64,000 nucleotides of DNA. Source: WQXF01 sp031552825. Its GTDB lineage: Bacteria; Bacillota; Clostridia; Christensenellales; Aristaeellaceae. The notes under the pieces were generated by a model. That model was not told the origin of the DNA. It saw only the letters and a list, made by a program, of their open reading frames with translations, and ran no database searches. This document shows, piece by piece, positions 26,040-34,992 of this stretch. The first letter of the stretch is position 1, and each line of letters opens with the position of its first letter. The stretch lies in assembly GCA_031552825.1 (NCBI GenBank), contig JAVBMD010000012.1, forward strand, positions 1 to 64,000, written 5' to 3'. The position numbers and the translations under genes were made by a program.

Positions 26040-26507
26040 TTATTTGTTGAGATCGACATCCACCAGTAGGTGCTTGAGCTCCTCCATAAAGGACTGGATG
26101 TCGCGAAATTGGCGATACACCGAGGCGAAGCGGACGTAAGCCACCTCGTCCAGCTTGCGCAGACCCTCCATCACCATCTCGCCGATCTTGGTGGTGCTGA
26201 TCTCCTGCTCCAGCGAGTTGTAGGCCTGCATCTCGATTTCGCGCACCAGCTTGTCGATGTCGGCCAGCGCCACGGGGCGCTTTTCGCAGGCCTTTACGAG
26301 GCCGCGGCGGATCTTGTCGGCATCGAAGGGCTCGCGGCGGTTGTCCTTTTTGACGACCAGCAGCGTCACGGTATCGACCTTTTCATAGGTGGTGAAACGG
26401 CGACCGCAGTTCTCGCACTCCCGGCGGCGGCGAATGGCGTTGCCTTCCTCGGTTGGCCTAGAATCCACCACACGGCTATCGGTGCAATTACAGTACATAC
26501 ATTTCAT
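26040..26507 (-). CDS. nrdR: Transcriptional regulator NrdR
   Basis: The 155-residue repressor of ribonucleotide reductase genes senses ATP/dATP. It has an N-terminal zinc ribbon (MKCMYCNCTDSRVVDSR ... ENCGRRFTTYE) and an ATP-cone domain (VKKDNRREPFDADKIRRGL, residues 48-138). Length and motifs match the family closely. No nrd genes are in this window, so its targets are elsewhere. It has its own promoter and terminator. Confidence 0.97.
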   Translation of the reverse strand: MKCMYCNCTDSRVVDSRPTEEGNAIRRRRECENCGRRFTTYEKVDTVTLLVVKKDNRREPFDADKIRRGLVKACEKRPVALADIDKLVREIEMQAYNSLEQEISTTKIGEMVMEGLRKLDEVAYVRFASVYRQFRDIQSFMEELKHLLVDVDLNK

Positions 26508-26579
26508 GACGCGGCCGTCCTTTCCCTGCCCGATCGGGCATCCTTCATCGCAAAAGAAATATTATAGGAATTATTCTGT

Positions 26580-26608
26580 ATTATACCCATTTCATACCGA
26601 TCCGTCCA
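26580..26608 (-). promoter_or_regulatory. Promoter of nrdR
   Basis: The minus strand reads TGGACG (26603-26608), 17 bp, then TATAAT (26580-26585). A second TATAAT at about 26560-26565 could be an alternative -10. The 26508-26990 gap is AT-rich and also holds the opp promoter at 26871. Apart from these I see no gene in it. Confidence 0.6.
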
Positions 26609-26870
26609 GTGCTTTTTTCTAAATTCGCATCTTCTCTCAAACTTTAATGTTGTTGCCGGGCGGCAGCCCTACCACAATCGCTTGTACTTATAAGGTAGAA
26701 AGCGTAGAGCGAATTATTATGTTTACATCGTTTTAATGCGCGTCTTGCTGCAACTTCTCCGGGCGTTTCCCATCAATTATCGCGAAAAACGCCTCGCCTG
26801 CCCTTGGTTTTTGAAAAAATCTGTCAGGCGAATTGCATTTTATTTCACATTGGAAAATTTGCTCTTTCGG

Positions 26871-26899
26871 TTGCGCGGACGAAAATTCAATGCTATAAT
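26871..26899 (+). promoter_or_regulatory. Promoter of the oligopeptide transporter operon
   Basis: TTGCGC (26871-26876), a 17-bp spacer and TATAAT (26894-26899) give a predicted start near 26906, 85 nt before the first permease ATG. Confidence 0.6.
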
Positions 26900-26990
26900 C
26901 TCAATAACTATTTATTCCGTCACAATCGAAGCGCGCGGAATGCGGGTTTTGATACATATTCAATAGAATGTCGGTTAGGAGTGTGGAATC

Positions 26991-27905
26991 ATGATCCGGT
27001 TTTTCACAAGGCGCGTATTGATGGCGATTTTAACGTTGTTTATTATCACCACCATTACGTTTTTTTTGATGTTCCTTGTCCCCGGCGGCCCCTTCCTCAG
27101 CGAGAAGGTGTCCCCGCAGATGATGGAGATCATGAACAAAAGCTACGGCTTGGATCAGCCGGTCACAACGCAATATAAAAATTACATGACCAAGCTGGTG
27201 ACCGAGGGCGATATGGGCATCTCCTTCAAGCGCAAGGGGTATACGGTCACCGAAATCATCTTCGAAAAATTTCCGGTGTCGGCCAGCATCGGCGGCTATG
27301 CCATCCTGCTGGGGCTGGCGGTGGGCATCCCGGCCGGGGTGCTGGCCGCCTATAAACGCAACAAACTCATCGACCGAATCATCATGTTCATCTGCACGCT
27401 GGGCATCGCCTTGCCCAGCTTCGTCATCGCCACGACGCTGCTCTACGTGCTGGGCATGAACCTGCAATGGCTGCCCACCATGGGGCTGAAAACGCCTGCC
27501 AACTACATCATGCCGGTGTTCGCGCTTTCACTCTCGCCCACCTGCTACATCACGCGGCTGATGCGCTCGAGCATGCTGGACGTGATGGGGCAGGATTACC
27601 TCAAAACGGCGCGCTCCAAGGGGCTTTCGGAGCAGGTGGTGCTGTTCAAGCACGCGCTGCGCAATTCGGTGATCCCGGTTATCACCTACTTGGGGCCGAT
27701 GGTCACGGCGGTGCTCACCGGCAGCTTTGTCATCGAGAAGATCTTCTCGATCCCCGGCCTGGGTCGATACTTCATTGACTCCATCGGCGGGCGCGACTAT
27801 CCGATGATTATGGGTACCACGGTGTTCTTCGCCGCCATCCTGATCCTTGCGAACCTGATCGTGGATATCCTCTATACCGTAGTCGATCCGCGGATCAAGT
27901 ATTAG
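26991..27905 (+). CDS. oppB: Oligopeptide ABC transporter permease (OppB/DppB)
   Basis: The 304-residue inner-membrane permease has six transmembrane segments. The N-terminal MIRFFTRRVLMAILTLFIIT and the coupling-helix (EAA) region DYLKTARSKGLSEQVVLFKHALRNSVIPV (about 200-228) are typical. It starts after AGGAG. It pairs with the next gene as a heterodimeric channel for peptides. The five genes 26991-32708 encode a complete importer. Confidence 0.93.
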   Translation: MIRFFTRRVLMAILTLFIITTITFFLMFLVPGGPFLSEKVSPQMMEIMNKSYGLDQPVTTQYKNYMTKLVTEGDMGISFKRKGYTVTEIIFEKFPVSASIGGYAILLGLAVGIPAGVLAAYKRNKLIDRIIMFICTLGIALPSFVIATTLLYVLGMNLQWLPTMGLKTPANYIMPVFALSLSPTCYITRLMRSSMLDVMGQDYLKTARSKGLSEQVVLFKHALRNSVIPVITYLGPMVTAVLTGSFVIEKIFSIPGLGRYFIDSIGGRDYPMIMGTTVFFAAILILANLIVDILYTVVDPRIKY

Positions 27906-27917
27906 GAGGTGGCGAGC

Positions 27918-28970
27918 ATGACGGATAACAATATGAACATGAAAAAGAGCCCGATTTCCGAGGCCGAGAAACTTACCGGCGAGCTCACCATTAAAAAATA
28001 CATGAAGCCGGGCAGCTTCCATCTGAATATTCAAGACATGGAACCAGCAACCGAGGAGCAGAAGACGCAGCGCGTCATCATGCGCGAAAGCACCACCTAT
28101 TGGCAGGACGCGCGCCGTCGGTTCATGAAGAACAAGGTGGCGGTCGGCTCGCTGATTATGATTATCCTGATCTTTTTGTTCGCCTTTGCCGGGCCGTACA
28201 TGACCAAGTATTCCTACGACGACCAGACCCGCGGCCACGAGCGCATGGCGCCCTGCGCCGAGCACCCCTTCGGCACCGACAACTTGGGCCGTGACATGCT
28301 GGTGCGCACGATGATCGGCACCCGCATCTCGCTGGCCATCGGCGTGTTCTGCGCGATCATGGTGGTGTTCATCGGCACGCTGGTCGGCTCGATCTCCGGC
28401 TACTTCGGCGGTTGGGTCGACAACCTCATCATGCGAATATGCGAGATCCTCTACTCGATCCCCGATATACTGGTCATCATCATCCTGCAAATCAGCTTAA
28501 AAGCATTTCTGGATACGGCGCTGCCCAACTTCCGTATGGGTACCGCCATCGTATCGGTATTCATCGCGTTCGCGATGCTTTACTGGGTCAACATGGCGCG
28601 CATGGTGCGCGGCCAGATGCTCTCGCTCAAGCAAAATGAATATGTGCTTGCCGCCAAGGCGCTGGGCGCTTCCGGCGGACGTATCATCCGCCGCCACCTG
28701 CTGCCCAACGCCATCGGCACCATTCTGGTCACCGCCATGTTCCAAATCCCCACCGCCATCTTCACCGAAAGCTTCCTAAGCTTCATGGGGCTGGGCGTGG
28801 CGGCGCCGATGGCTTCGCTGGGTTCGTTGGCAAGCAAGGCGTTGGACGGGTTGGCCAGCTATCCCTACCTGATGCTGTTCCCCGCGGCGATGATCGCGCT
28901 GATTATCCTCTCGTTTAACCAATTCGGCGACGGCCTGCGCGACGCGCTGGATCCGCGCCTGCGCGGGTAA
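27918..28970 (+). CDS. oppC: Oligopeptide ABC transporter permease (OppC/DppC)
   Basis: The 350-residue partner permease has a cytoplasmic N-terminal tail of about 70 residues, then six transmembrane segments. Markers are ARRRFMKNKVAVGSL, HPFGTDNLGRDMLVRTMIGTRISL and the EAA region EYVLAAKALGASGGRIIRRHLLPN. The ATG at 27918 has AGGAGG 8 nt upstream. A GTG at 27909 in frame overlaps that site and is unlikely. It is 12 bp from oppB. Confidence 0.93.
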   Translation: MTDNNMNMKKSPISEAEKLTGELTIKKYMKPGSFHLNIQDMEPATEEQKTQRVIMRESTTYWQDARRRFMKNKVAVGSLIMIILIFLFAFAGPYMTKYSYDDQTRGHERMAPCAEHPFGTDNLGRDMLVRTMIGTRISLAIGVFCAIMVVFIGTLVGSISGYFGGWVDNLIMRICEILYSIPDILVIIILQISLKAFLDTALPNFRMGTAIVSVFIAFAMLYWVNMARMVRGQMLSLKQNEYVLAAKALGASGGRIIRRHLLPNAIGTILVTAMFQIPTAIFTESFLSFMGLGVAAPMASLGSLASKALDGLASYPYLMLFPAAMIALIILSFNQFGDGLRDALDPRLRG

Positions 28971-29017
28971 ACGCCCCCATTCTGCGCGATGATCGCAAAC
29001 GGAAGGAAGGCCTAAAA

Positions 29018-30046
29018 ATGGAAAAATCAAACGCCGAAAGGCTATTGACAGTAGATGATCTGCACATCTCCTTTTTCACCCCCGCCGGTGAGGTCAAGGC
29101 GGTAAACGGCATGGACTATACGCTGGACAAGGGCGAGGTGCTGGGCATCGTGGGCGAGTCCGGCTCCGGCAAGAGCGTATCGGTCAGCGCGCTGATGCAC
29201 CTGCTCTCCTACCCCGGCAAAGTGGTGGGCGGCAGCATGACCTTCGACGGGCAGGACGTTCTCTCGATGAGCAAGCGGCAGATCCGGGAGATTCGCGGCA
29301 AGGAAATCGCGATGATCTTTCAGGACCCGATGACCAGCCTCAACCCGGTCTACACCATCGGCAACCAGCTGACCGAAACCATCCTCTGCCACAGCAAGAT
29401 CGGTGCCGGAGAGGCCCGCAATCGGGCCATGGAAGGCCTGCGCATGGTGGGCATCAACAACCCCGAGCGCCGCATGAAGCAATATCCGCACGAGCTTTCC
29501 GGCGGCATGCGCCAACGCGTGATGATCGCTATGGCGCTGGCGATGCGCCCCAAGCTGCTCATCGCCGACGAGCCCACCACCGCGCTGGACGTCACCATCC
29601 AGGCGCAGATCCTCGACCTGATGAAGTCGCTGCGCAAGGAGATCGACGCGGCGGTGATCCTGATTACGCACGATTTGGGCATCGTCTCCGACATCTGCGA
29701 CCGCGTGCTGGTGATGTACGGCGGGCGCGTGGTGGAGTCGGGCAGCATCGACGATATCTACTATGCCCCCCAGCACCCGTACACGCGCGGCTTGCTGGCC
29801 TGCCTGCCCAAAGTGGACGCCGGCAAGCGCGAACAGCTCTCCCCCATCGAGGGCACGCCCATCGACCTGCTCAACCTGCCCGCGGGCTGCCCCTTCGCCT
29901 CCCGGTGCGATCGCTGCATGCAGATCTGCCTGCGCGAGGAGCCGCCGATATTCGAATTCAGCGACGGCCATCAAGCCCGGTGCTGGCTGCACGCCTGCAC
30001 CGAGCCTACCCAAGCGCCTCAGGCCGCGAAGGAGGAAAACGCATGA
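29018..30046 (+). CDS. oppD: Oligopeptide ABC transporter ATP-binding protein (OppD/DppD)
   Basis: The 342-residue ATPase has Walker A GESGSGKS (about 46-53), signature LSGGMRQR, Walker B LLIADEPTTALD and the switch His in ILITHDLG. The C-terminal oligopeptide-transporter domain includes a Cys cluster (CPFASRCDRCMQIC), often an iron-sulfur or metal site in this family. It overlaps oppF by 4 bp. Confidence 0.95.
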   Translation: MEKSNAERLLTVDDLHISFFTPAGEVKAVNGMDYTLDKGEVLGIVGESGSGKSVSVSALMHLLSYPGKVVGGSMTFDGQDVLSMSKRQIREIRGKEIAMIFQDPMTSLNPVYTIGNQLTETILCHSKIGAGEARNRAMEGLRMVGINNPERRMKQYPHELSGGMRQRVMIAMALAMRPKLLIADEPTTALDVTIQAQILDLMKSLRKEIDAAVILITHDLGIVSDICDRVLVMYGGRVVESGSIDDIYYAPQHPYTRGLLACLPKVDAGKREQLSPIEGTPIDLLNLPAGCPFASRCDRCMQICLREEPPIFEFSDGHQARCWLHACTEPTQAPQAAKEENA

Positions 30047-31008
30047 GCGAGAAAGTTTTGCTCCGGGTCGAAAACCTTCAGCAGCACTTCCAGATCAAGG
30101 GCGGTTTGTTGCAGGGCAAGAGCTACGTCAAGGCGGTGGACGGCATTTCGCTGCACATCAGCCGCGGCGAAACCTTCGGCCTCGTGGGCGAATCGGGCTG
30201 CGGCAAGTCGACCTTCGGCCGTACGGTGCTGCGCCTCTACGAGCCCACCGGCGGCACCATCGAGTTCGACGGCAAGGACATCACCAAGGGCGACATGCGC
30301 CCCTACCGCAAGCGCATGCAGATCGTGCTGCAGGATCCCTATTCCTCGCTCAATCCGCGCATGACGGTGGGCGACATCGTCGGCGAACCGCTGGACATCA
30401 ACAAGAGCTACGCAAATGCCAAGGAGCGCAGCGATAAAATCATTGAGCAGCTTAACTTGGTGGGGCTGAATACCGAGCATATGAACCGCTACCCCCACGA
30501 GTTCTCCGGCGGGCAGCGGCAGCGCATCTCCATCGCCCGCGCGCTGGCGCTGCAGCCCGAGTTTATCATCTGCGACGAGCCGATTTCGGCGCTGGACGTA
30601 TCGATACAGGCGCAGGTCATCAACAAGCTGGTGGAGCTGCAACAGAGCATGGGGCTGACCTACCTGTTCATCGCCCACGATCTGGCGGTGGTGCGCTACA
30701 TCTCCGACCGCATCGGCGTGATGTACCTAGGCAAGCTGGTAGAGCTGGCCGATTCCGATGAGCTGTATCACCATCACGTTCACCCCTACACGCAGGCGCT
30801 GCTTTCGGCGGTGCCGGTGCCGGATCCCAAAACCTCGCGCGCCAGCCAGCGCATCATCTTGCAGGGCGACGTACCCAGCCCCATCAACCCGCCCAGCGGC
30901 TGCTACTTCCGCACCCGCTGCCCGCACGCCACCGAGCGCTGCGCAAAGGAAGCACCCGTCATGAAGGAAGTTTCGCCCGGGCACTTTGCCGCATGCCACC
31001 TATTGTAA
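30043..31008 (+). CDS. oppF: Oligopeptide ABC transporter ATP-binding protein (OppF/DppF)
   Basis: The 321-residue second ATPase has Walker A GESGCGKST (about 49-57), signature FSGGQRQR, Walker B FIICDEPISALD and IAHDLAVV. The C-terminal block has RTRCPHATERCA. The start ATG at 30043 overlaps the oppD stop (ATGA) and has GGAGG upstream, so the much longer open frame to 29905 is not used. Confidence 0.95.
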   Translation: MSEKVLLRVENLQQHFQIKGGLLQGKSYVKAVDGISLHISRGETFGLVGESGCGKSTFGRTVLRLYEPTGGTIEFDGKDITKGDMRPYRKRMQIVLQDPYSSLNPRMTVGDIVGEPLDINKSYANAKERSDKIIEQLNLVGLNTEHMNRYPHEFSGGQRQRISIARALALQPEFIICDEPISALDVSIQAQVINKLVELQQSMGLTYLFIAHDLAVVRYISDRIGVMYLGKLVELADSDELYHHHVHPYTQALLSAVPVPDPKTSRASQRIILQGDVPSPINPPSGCYFRTRCPHATERCAKEAPVMKEVSPGHFAACHLL

Positions 31009-31085
31009 GCGCGGTATTCCATTCTGCCAAAGCAGCGGATGTTTGTCCGTTTGTTATGGAATAAAAAGCAAAGGGGAATCGGTCT

Positions 31086-32708
31086 ATGAAGAAACTGTTG
31101 TCTCTGGTGCTGGTTCTCGCGCTGTGCCTGACGATGCTGACCAGCATCGCGCTGGCCTCCGAGAACGGTGGCGACGAACTCAACATCTCCCTGGCTACCT
31201 CTCCGGAAACCATCGACCCCACCCGCAACTCAGCGGTGGATGGCGCTTGCTACGCCGTTCATCAGTTTGAGCCGCTCATGCGCTATAAGTGGGATGGTTC
31301 CGGCGTCGAGTACGGCATGGCCGAGAGCTATGACGTATCCGAGGACGGCATGACCTGGACCTTCCACCTGCGCGATTCCAAGTGGTCCGACGGCGAGCCC
31401 GTGAAGGCTGGCGACTTCGTGTTCGCCTATCGCCGCCTGGTCGACCCGAAGCTGGCCGCGCCTTACGCGATGGACATGGGCGGCTTCATCAAGAACGGCG
31501 CCGCCATCGTTGAAGGCAAGATGGAAAAAACCGAGCTGGGCATCAAGGCCATCGACGACAAGACCGTCGAGATCACCCTCGAAAAGCCCTGTCCCTTCTT
31601 CGCGGAAATCGCCGCCTTCCCGGTGTTCTCCCCGCTGCGCGAGGACGCCATCACCAAGGCCGGCGACGACAACTGGATCAAGAGCCCCGAGACCTACCTG
31701 ACCAACGGAGCTTTCCAGATGGAAAGCTTCACGCTGGATGAGAAGATGGTGTCCGTGCCCAACCCGGGCTACTGGGACGCCGCTAGCATCAAGCCCGCCA
31801 AGATCAACTGGCTGTTCCTCAGCGACGACAAGGCAGATCTGGCCGCCCTGCGCGCTGGCGAGGCCGACTACATCGACAGCATGCCGCAGGAAGAAATCAA
31901 GGCCCTCAAGGCCGACGGCCTCTATGGCGCCATCCCGCAGCTGGGCACCTACTATGTCAGCTTCAACTTTGGCAAGCCGCCGCTGGACAACGTGCTGGTG
32001 CGCAAGGCGCTGACGCTGGCCATCGACACTGACTTCATCGCCAACGTGCTGCGCGAGGGCTCCGTCGCCCCCGCCGAAGCGTTTGTCGGCACCGGCTTCA
32101 AGACCTCCGGTGCCTCCAAGTTGTTCCGCGACGGATACGCGACCTACGTTGCCCCCGCCCAGTATGAGGAGAACAAGAAGCTCGCCCAGGAAGCCCTGGC
32201 CGAGGCTGGCTACCCCAACGGCGAAGGCATCCCGAAGATCGAGTACCTGCTCAACGACAACACCGGCCACATCATGATCGCCGAGGCGATCCAGAAGATG
32301 TGGAAGGACGTGCTGAACGTCGACATCGAGATCCGCGTGGCGGAGTGGGCCACCGTTACCGCCGACCGCCGCGAAGGCAACTTCAACATCGCGCGCAACG
32401 GTTGGATCGGCGACTACAACGATCCCGCCACCATGCTCACCCTGTTCCTCTCCACCTCCGGCAACAACGACGGCAAGTACAATAACCCCGCGTACGATGC
32501 CAAGATCGCCGAGTCCTTCGCCGAGAAGGATCCCGACAAGCGTGACGCGTTGCTGCACGAGGCCGAGGACATCCTCATCGGCCAGGATTGGGCTTGCGCG
32601 CCGGTGTACTACTACGCCGACGAGTGGGGCGTAAATCCGAAGCTCAAGGATTGGGGCATCACCCCGCTGGGCTATAAGTTCTTCCAAAAAGCCTATCTCG
32701 AGAAGTAA
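31086..32708 (+). CDS. oppA: Oligopeptide-binding protein of the ABC transporter
   Basis: The 540-residue substrate-binding protein of the family-5 (OppA/DppA) type captures peptides outside the cell. The N-terminus is a signal peptide (MKKLLSLVLVLALCLTMLTS) followed by ALASENGGDE, without a lipobox Cys at the cleavage site. The family block AESYDVSEDGMTWTFHLR (about 79-96) is clear. It lies last in the opp operon, 77 bp after oppF, with AAAGGGG upstream and a strong terminator downstream. Peptide length preference cannot be judged. Confidence 0.93.
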   Translation: MKKLLSLVLVLALCLTMLTSIALASENGGDELNISLATSPETIDPTRNSAVDGACYAVHQFEPLMRYKWDGSGVEYGMAESYDVSEDGMTWTFHLRDSKWSDGEPVKAGDFVFAYRRLVDPKLAAPYAMDMGGFIKNGAAIVEGKMEKTELGIKAIDDKTVEITLEKPCPFFAEIAAFPVFSPLREDAITKAGDDNWIKSPETYLTNGAFQMESFTLDEKMVSVPNPGYWDAASIKPAKINWLFLSDDKADLAALRAGEADYIDSMPQEEIKALKADGLYGAIPQLGTYYVSFNFGKPPLDNVLVRKALTLAIDTDFIANVLREGSVAPAEAFVGTGFKTSGASKLFRDGYATYVAPAQYEENKKLAQEALAEAGYPNGEGIPKIEYLLNDNTGHIMIAEAIQKMWKDVLNVDIEIRVAEWATVTADRREGNFNIARNGWIGDYNDPATMLTLFLSTSGNNDGKYNNPAYDAKIAESFAEKDPDKRDALLHEAEDILIGQDWACAPVYYYADEWGVNPKLKDWGITPLGYKFFQKAYLEK

Positions 32709-32725
32709 AAAACCGCTCCTTTTCG

Positions 32726-32763
32726 TCTCCCTCCGGCTCTCGCCGGAGGGAGATTTATTTTTT
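32726..32763 (+). terminator. Terminator of the opp operon
   Basis: TCTCCCTCCGGC (32726-32737) pairs with GCCGGAGGGAGA (32742-32753), followed by TTTATTTTTT. Confidence 0.92.
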
Positions 32764-32774
32764 GTCGAAATTTG

Positions 32775-32803
32775 TTGACGTTTTACAACTTTCTTGCTAA
32801 ACT
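32775..32803 (+). promoter_or_regulatory. Promoter of the hydrolase gene
   Basis: TTGACG (32775-32780), 17 bp, TAAACT (32798-32803). The leader of about 135 nt contains a tandem repeat at 32819-32840. Confidence 0.55.
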
Positions 32804-32818
32804 TTGGACAGTCAAATG

Positions 32819-32840
32819 TATATACAGGTTATATACAGGT
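32819..32840. repeat. Tandem 11-bp repeat in a leader
   Basis: TATATACAGGT occurs twice without a gap, about 10 bp downstream of the predicted transcript start of the hydrolase gene. It could be a binding site for a regulator. Confidence 0.6.
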
Positions 32841-32944
32841 GTTCGGAATATCGAAGCGGCTATTGCGAAAGGAGGATAGCGGCAGGGGTCGGCTCATCGT
32901 AATGGACTCATTCCTCAACTTACAAACAAACGCGGAGGGATATC

Positions 32945-34858
32945 ATGAAAACACATGCGAAGAAATGGCTCTGTATTGCTCTGGCATTGGTATTGGTCGG
33001 ATCCGTCGTAGCCTCCATCGCGCACACCAGCGGTGGCGCGGTCAAGGTGCAGTCGATCAACTTCGTGACCGAAGACGGAATCATGCTGCACGCGCTGCTG
33101 TACACGCCGAAAACCGCCACAAACGAGCAGCCCGCTCCGGCGGTGGTGGCCAGCCACGGCTATAACAACACCGCCGAAGTGCAGGATATGAACGCCATTG
33201 AGCTATCCAAGCGCGGCTACGTGGTGATGGCCATCGATGCCTACTCTCACGGCGACTCGGGGCTGAACACCGTGAACGTGAACCACAACGGCGTGGTGCC
33301 CGACATGGGCGGATATGCCGCGCTGCAATACGTTGCCTCCTTGCCGTTCGTTGACAAAGCCAATATCGGCATGGTCGGCCATTCGATGGGCTGCGCGGTG
33401 ATCCAATACGCTGCGATGCGCGCCTTTCCGGCTAACGCCGCCGATCCCTCCATCGCGGTACCCAAGGCGCTGCTGCTGACCTCCAACGCCTTCGTTCTCG
33501 ATAAGGACGGCGTGCTGGCCTACGGCAATTATCCCGTCAGCGTCGCGGATCTCTACGGCCAGTATGACGAATGGGCCGAGAACATGTGGGGCGTTAAAAA
33601 GGGCAGCGACATCAACATCGCGCCCAAAGCAGTGGCCGGCATGGGCTTCTCGGGCGCCAAGTATGGCTCCTATTACAACTTCGGTTCCGATGTGGAACTG
33701 ACGCGCGAGCAGGCCGTCGAGGCCGCTGCCAAGGGAACGTTGCGCGTGCTCTATCAACCCAAGATCGATCACCCGCGCGTACACTTCTCGCCCACGGCGG
33801 AGCGCTATGTGCTCGACTACTTCGACATCACGCTCAAGGCCGGCAAGGAGACCGTCTCCCCCGCCAGCCAAACTTGGCTTTGGAAGGAGATCGGCACCGG
33901 CGTCGCCATGGCAGGCTTCTTTATCTTCCTGGCCGCGTTCGGCCTGCTACTGCTGAAGGTTCCCTTCTTCGCCTCCATCGTGAAGCCGGAACCGATCGCT
34001 CCCACCATCGTGGACAGCAAGAAGAGCCGCCTGACCTACTGGCTGATTTACGCGGCCTGCCTGCTGCCCGCGCCGCTGCTGTTCTATTGGTTTGTCGGTT
34101 ACTGCATCGATATTCCCAACATGGGGCGCACCGTGCCCATCGTGTTGCCTGCCAACAATTACTTCGTGCTCCCGGCGGCAAACGGCATCGTGCTGCTGAA
34201 CGTGGTGGTCGGCCTGATCCTGCTGGCGGCCTTCCTGCTCACCTACCGCTTCCTGATGAAGAAGAATGGCGCCACGGTGAACAACCTCGGCGTCAAGACC
34301 GATGCAAAGTCCTTCTTCAAGGCGCTGCTGCTGGCCGCCATCACCTTCCTCGCCGGGTACGCGCTGCTGGTGCTCGCCAACTTCTTCTTTATGGTGGACT
34401 TCCGCTTCTGGGTATTCAGCTTCCGTCCGCTCAACGCGATGAAGTTCGGCATCCTGCTCAAGTACCTGCCTTTCTTCGCGATCTTCTTCATCGTCACCGC
34501 GCTGACGCTCAACTCCTTCACCCGCATCCGCGGCGAAAAGGAATGGAAGAACGTGCTGTTGATGATTCTGGCGTCCATCGGCGGCCTCGCGGTGCTCACG
34601 CTGCTGGATTACGGCGCGCTGAAGCTGACCGGCATCAAGCTGTTCGAGTATGTCCCCTATCCCTCCGATCCCAAGATGACCAGCGCCTTGGCCGGTTTGT
34701 TCGTGTGGAACATGCTGTTCATCCTGCCGGTCACCACGGTCATCACGCGCATCTTCTTCAAGAAAACCGGTTCGATCTGGACCGGCGCGTTCATCAACTC
34801 GTTCTTGGTGACGCTGTTCGCGATCTCCAATACCGTCATCACCAAGGGCATGTTCTAA
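32945..34858 (+). CDS. Alpha/beta hydrolase fused to a membrane domain
   Basis: The 637-residue protein begins with a signal-anchor (about 7-25). An extracellular alpha/beta-hydrolase domain (about 35-300) follows, with the nucleophile elbow GHSMG, the oxyanion region VVASHGYNNT, and VMAIDAYSHGDS. From about residue 320 seven or eight transmembrane segments follow, ending near the C-terminus. The esterase/peptidase-like active site therefore faces outside. A fixed catalytic acid and His cannot be assigned; HPRVHFSP near 278 is a candidate for His. The gene is monocistronic with promoter and terminator. Substrate unknown. Confidence 0.82.
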   Translation: MKTHAKKWLCIALALVLVGSVVASIAHTSGGAVKVQSINFVTEDGIMLHALLYTPKTATNEQPAPAVVASHGYNNTAEVQDMNAIELSKRGYVVMAIDAYSHGDSGLNTVNVNHNGVVPDMGGYAALQYVASLPFVDKANIGMVGHSMGCAVIQYAAMRAFPANAADPSIAVPKALLLTSNAFVLDKDGVLAYGNYPVSVADLYGQYDEWAENMWGVKKGSDINIAPKAVAGMGFSGAKYGSYYNFGSDVELTREQAVEAAAKGTLRVLYQPKIDHPRVHFSPTAERYVLDYFDITLKAGKETVSPASQTWLWKEIGTGVAMAGFFIFLAAFGLLLLKVPFFASIVKPEPIAPTIVDSKKSRLTYWLIYAACLLPAPLLFYWFVGYCIDIPNMGRTVPIVLPANNYFVLPAANGIVLLNVVVGLILLAAFLLTYRFLMKKNGATVNNLGVKTDAKSFFKALLLAAITFLAGYALLVLANFFFMVDFRFWVFSFRPLNAMKFGILLKYLPFFAIFFIVTALTLNSFTRIRGEKEWKNVLLMILASIGGLAVLTLLDYGALKLTGIKLFEYVPYPSDPKMTSALAGLFVWNMLFILPVTTVITRIFFKKTGSIWTGAFINSFLVTLFAISNTVITKGMF

Positions 34859-34888
34859 GCCCCATCGCATACCTCAACAAATCGACTC

Positions 34889-34923
34889 GGAGCCGCCGGT
34901 TTATTCCGGCGGCTCCTTTTTTT
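34889..34923 (+). terminator. Terminator of the hydrolase gene
   Basis: GGAGCCGCCGG (34889-34899) pairs with CCGGCGGCTCC (34906-34916) and is followed by seven T. Confidence 0.95.
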
Positions 34924-34992
34924 ATGCAATTCCTTACATATTTGGAAACAAACCCACGCTTGATTCGTTAGACTTCAAAAGGAGGGTTGTCT

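Noticed and set aside
26508..26990. Riboswitch upstream of the opp operon
   Set aside because: The AT-rich gap holds two promoters, but I could not recognise any conserved riboswitch core; the transcript leader is only about 85 nt.
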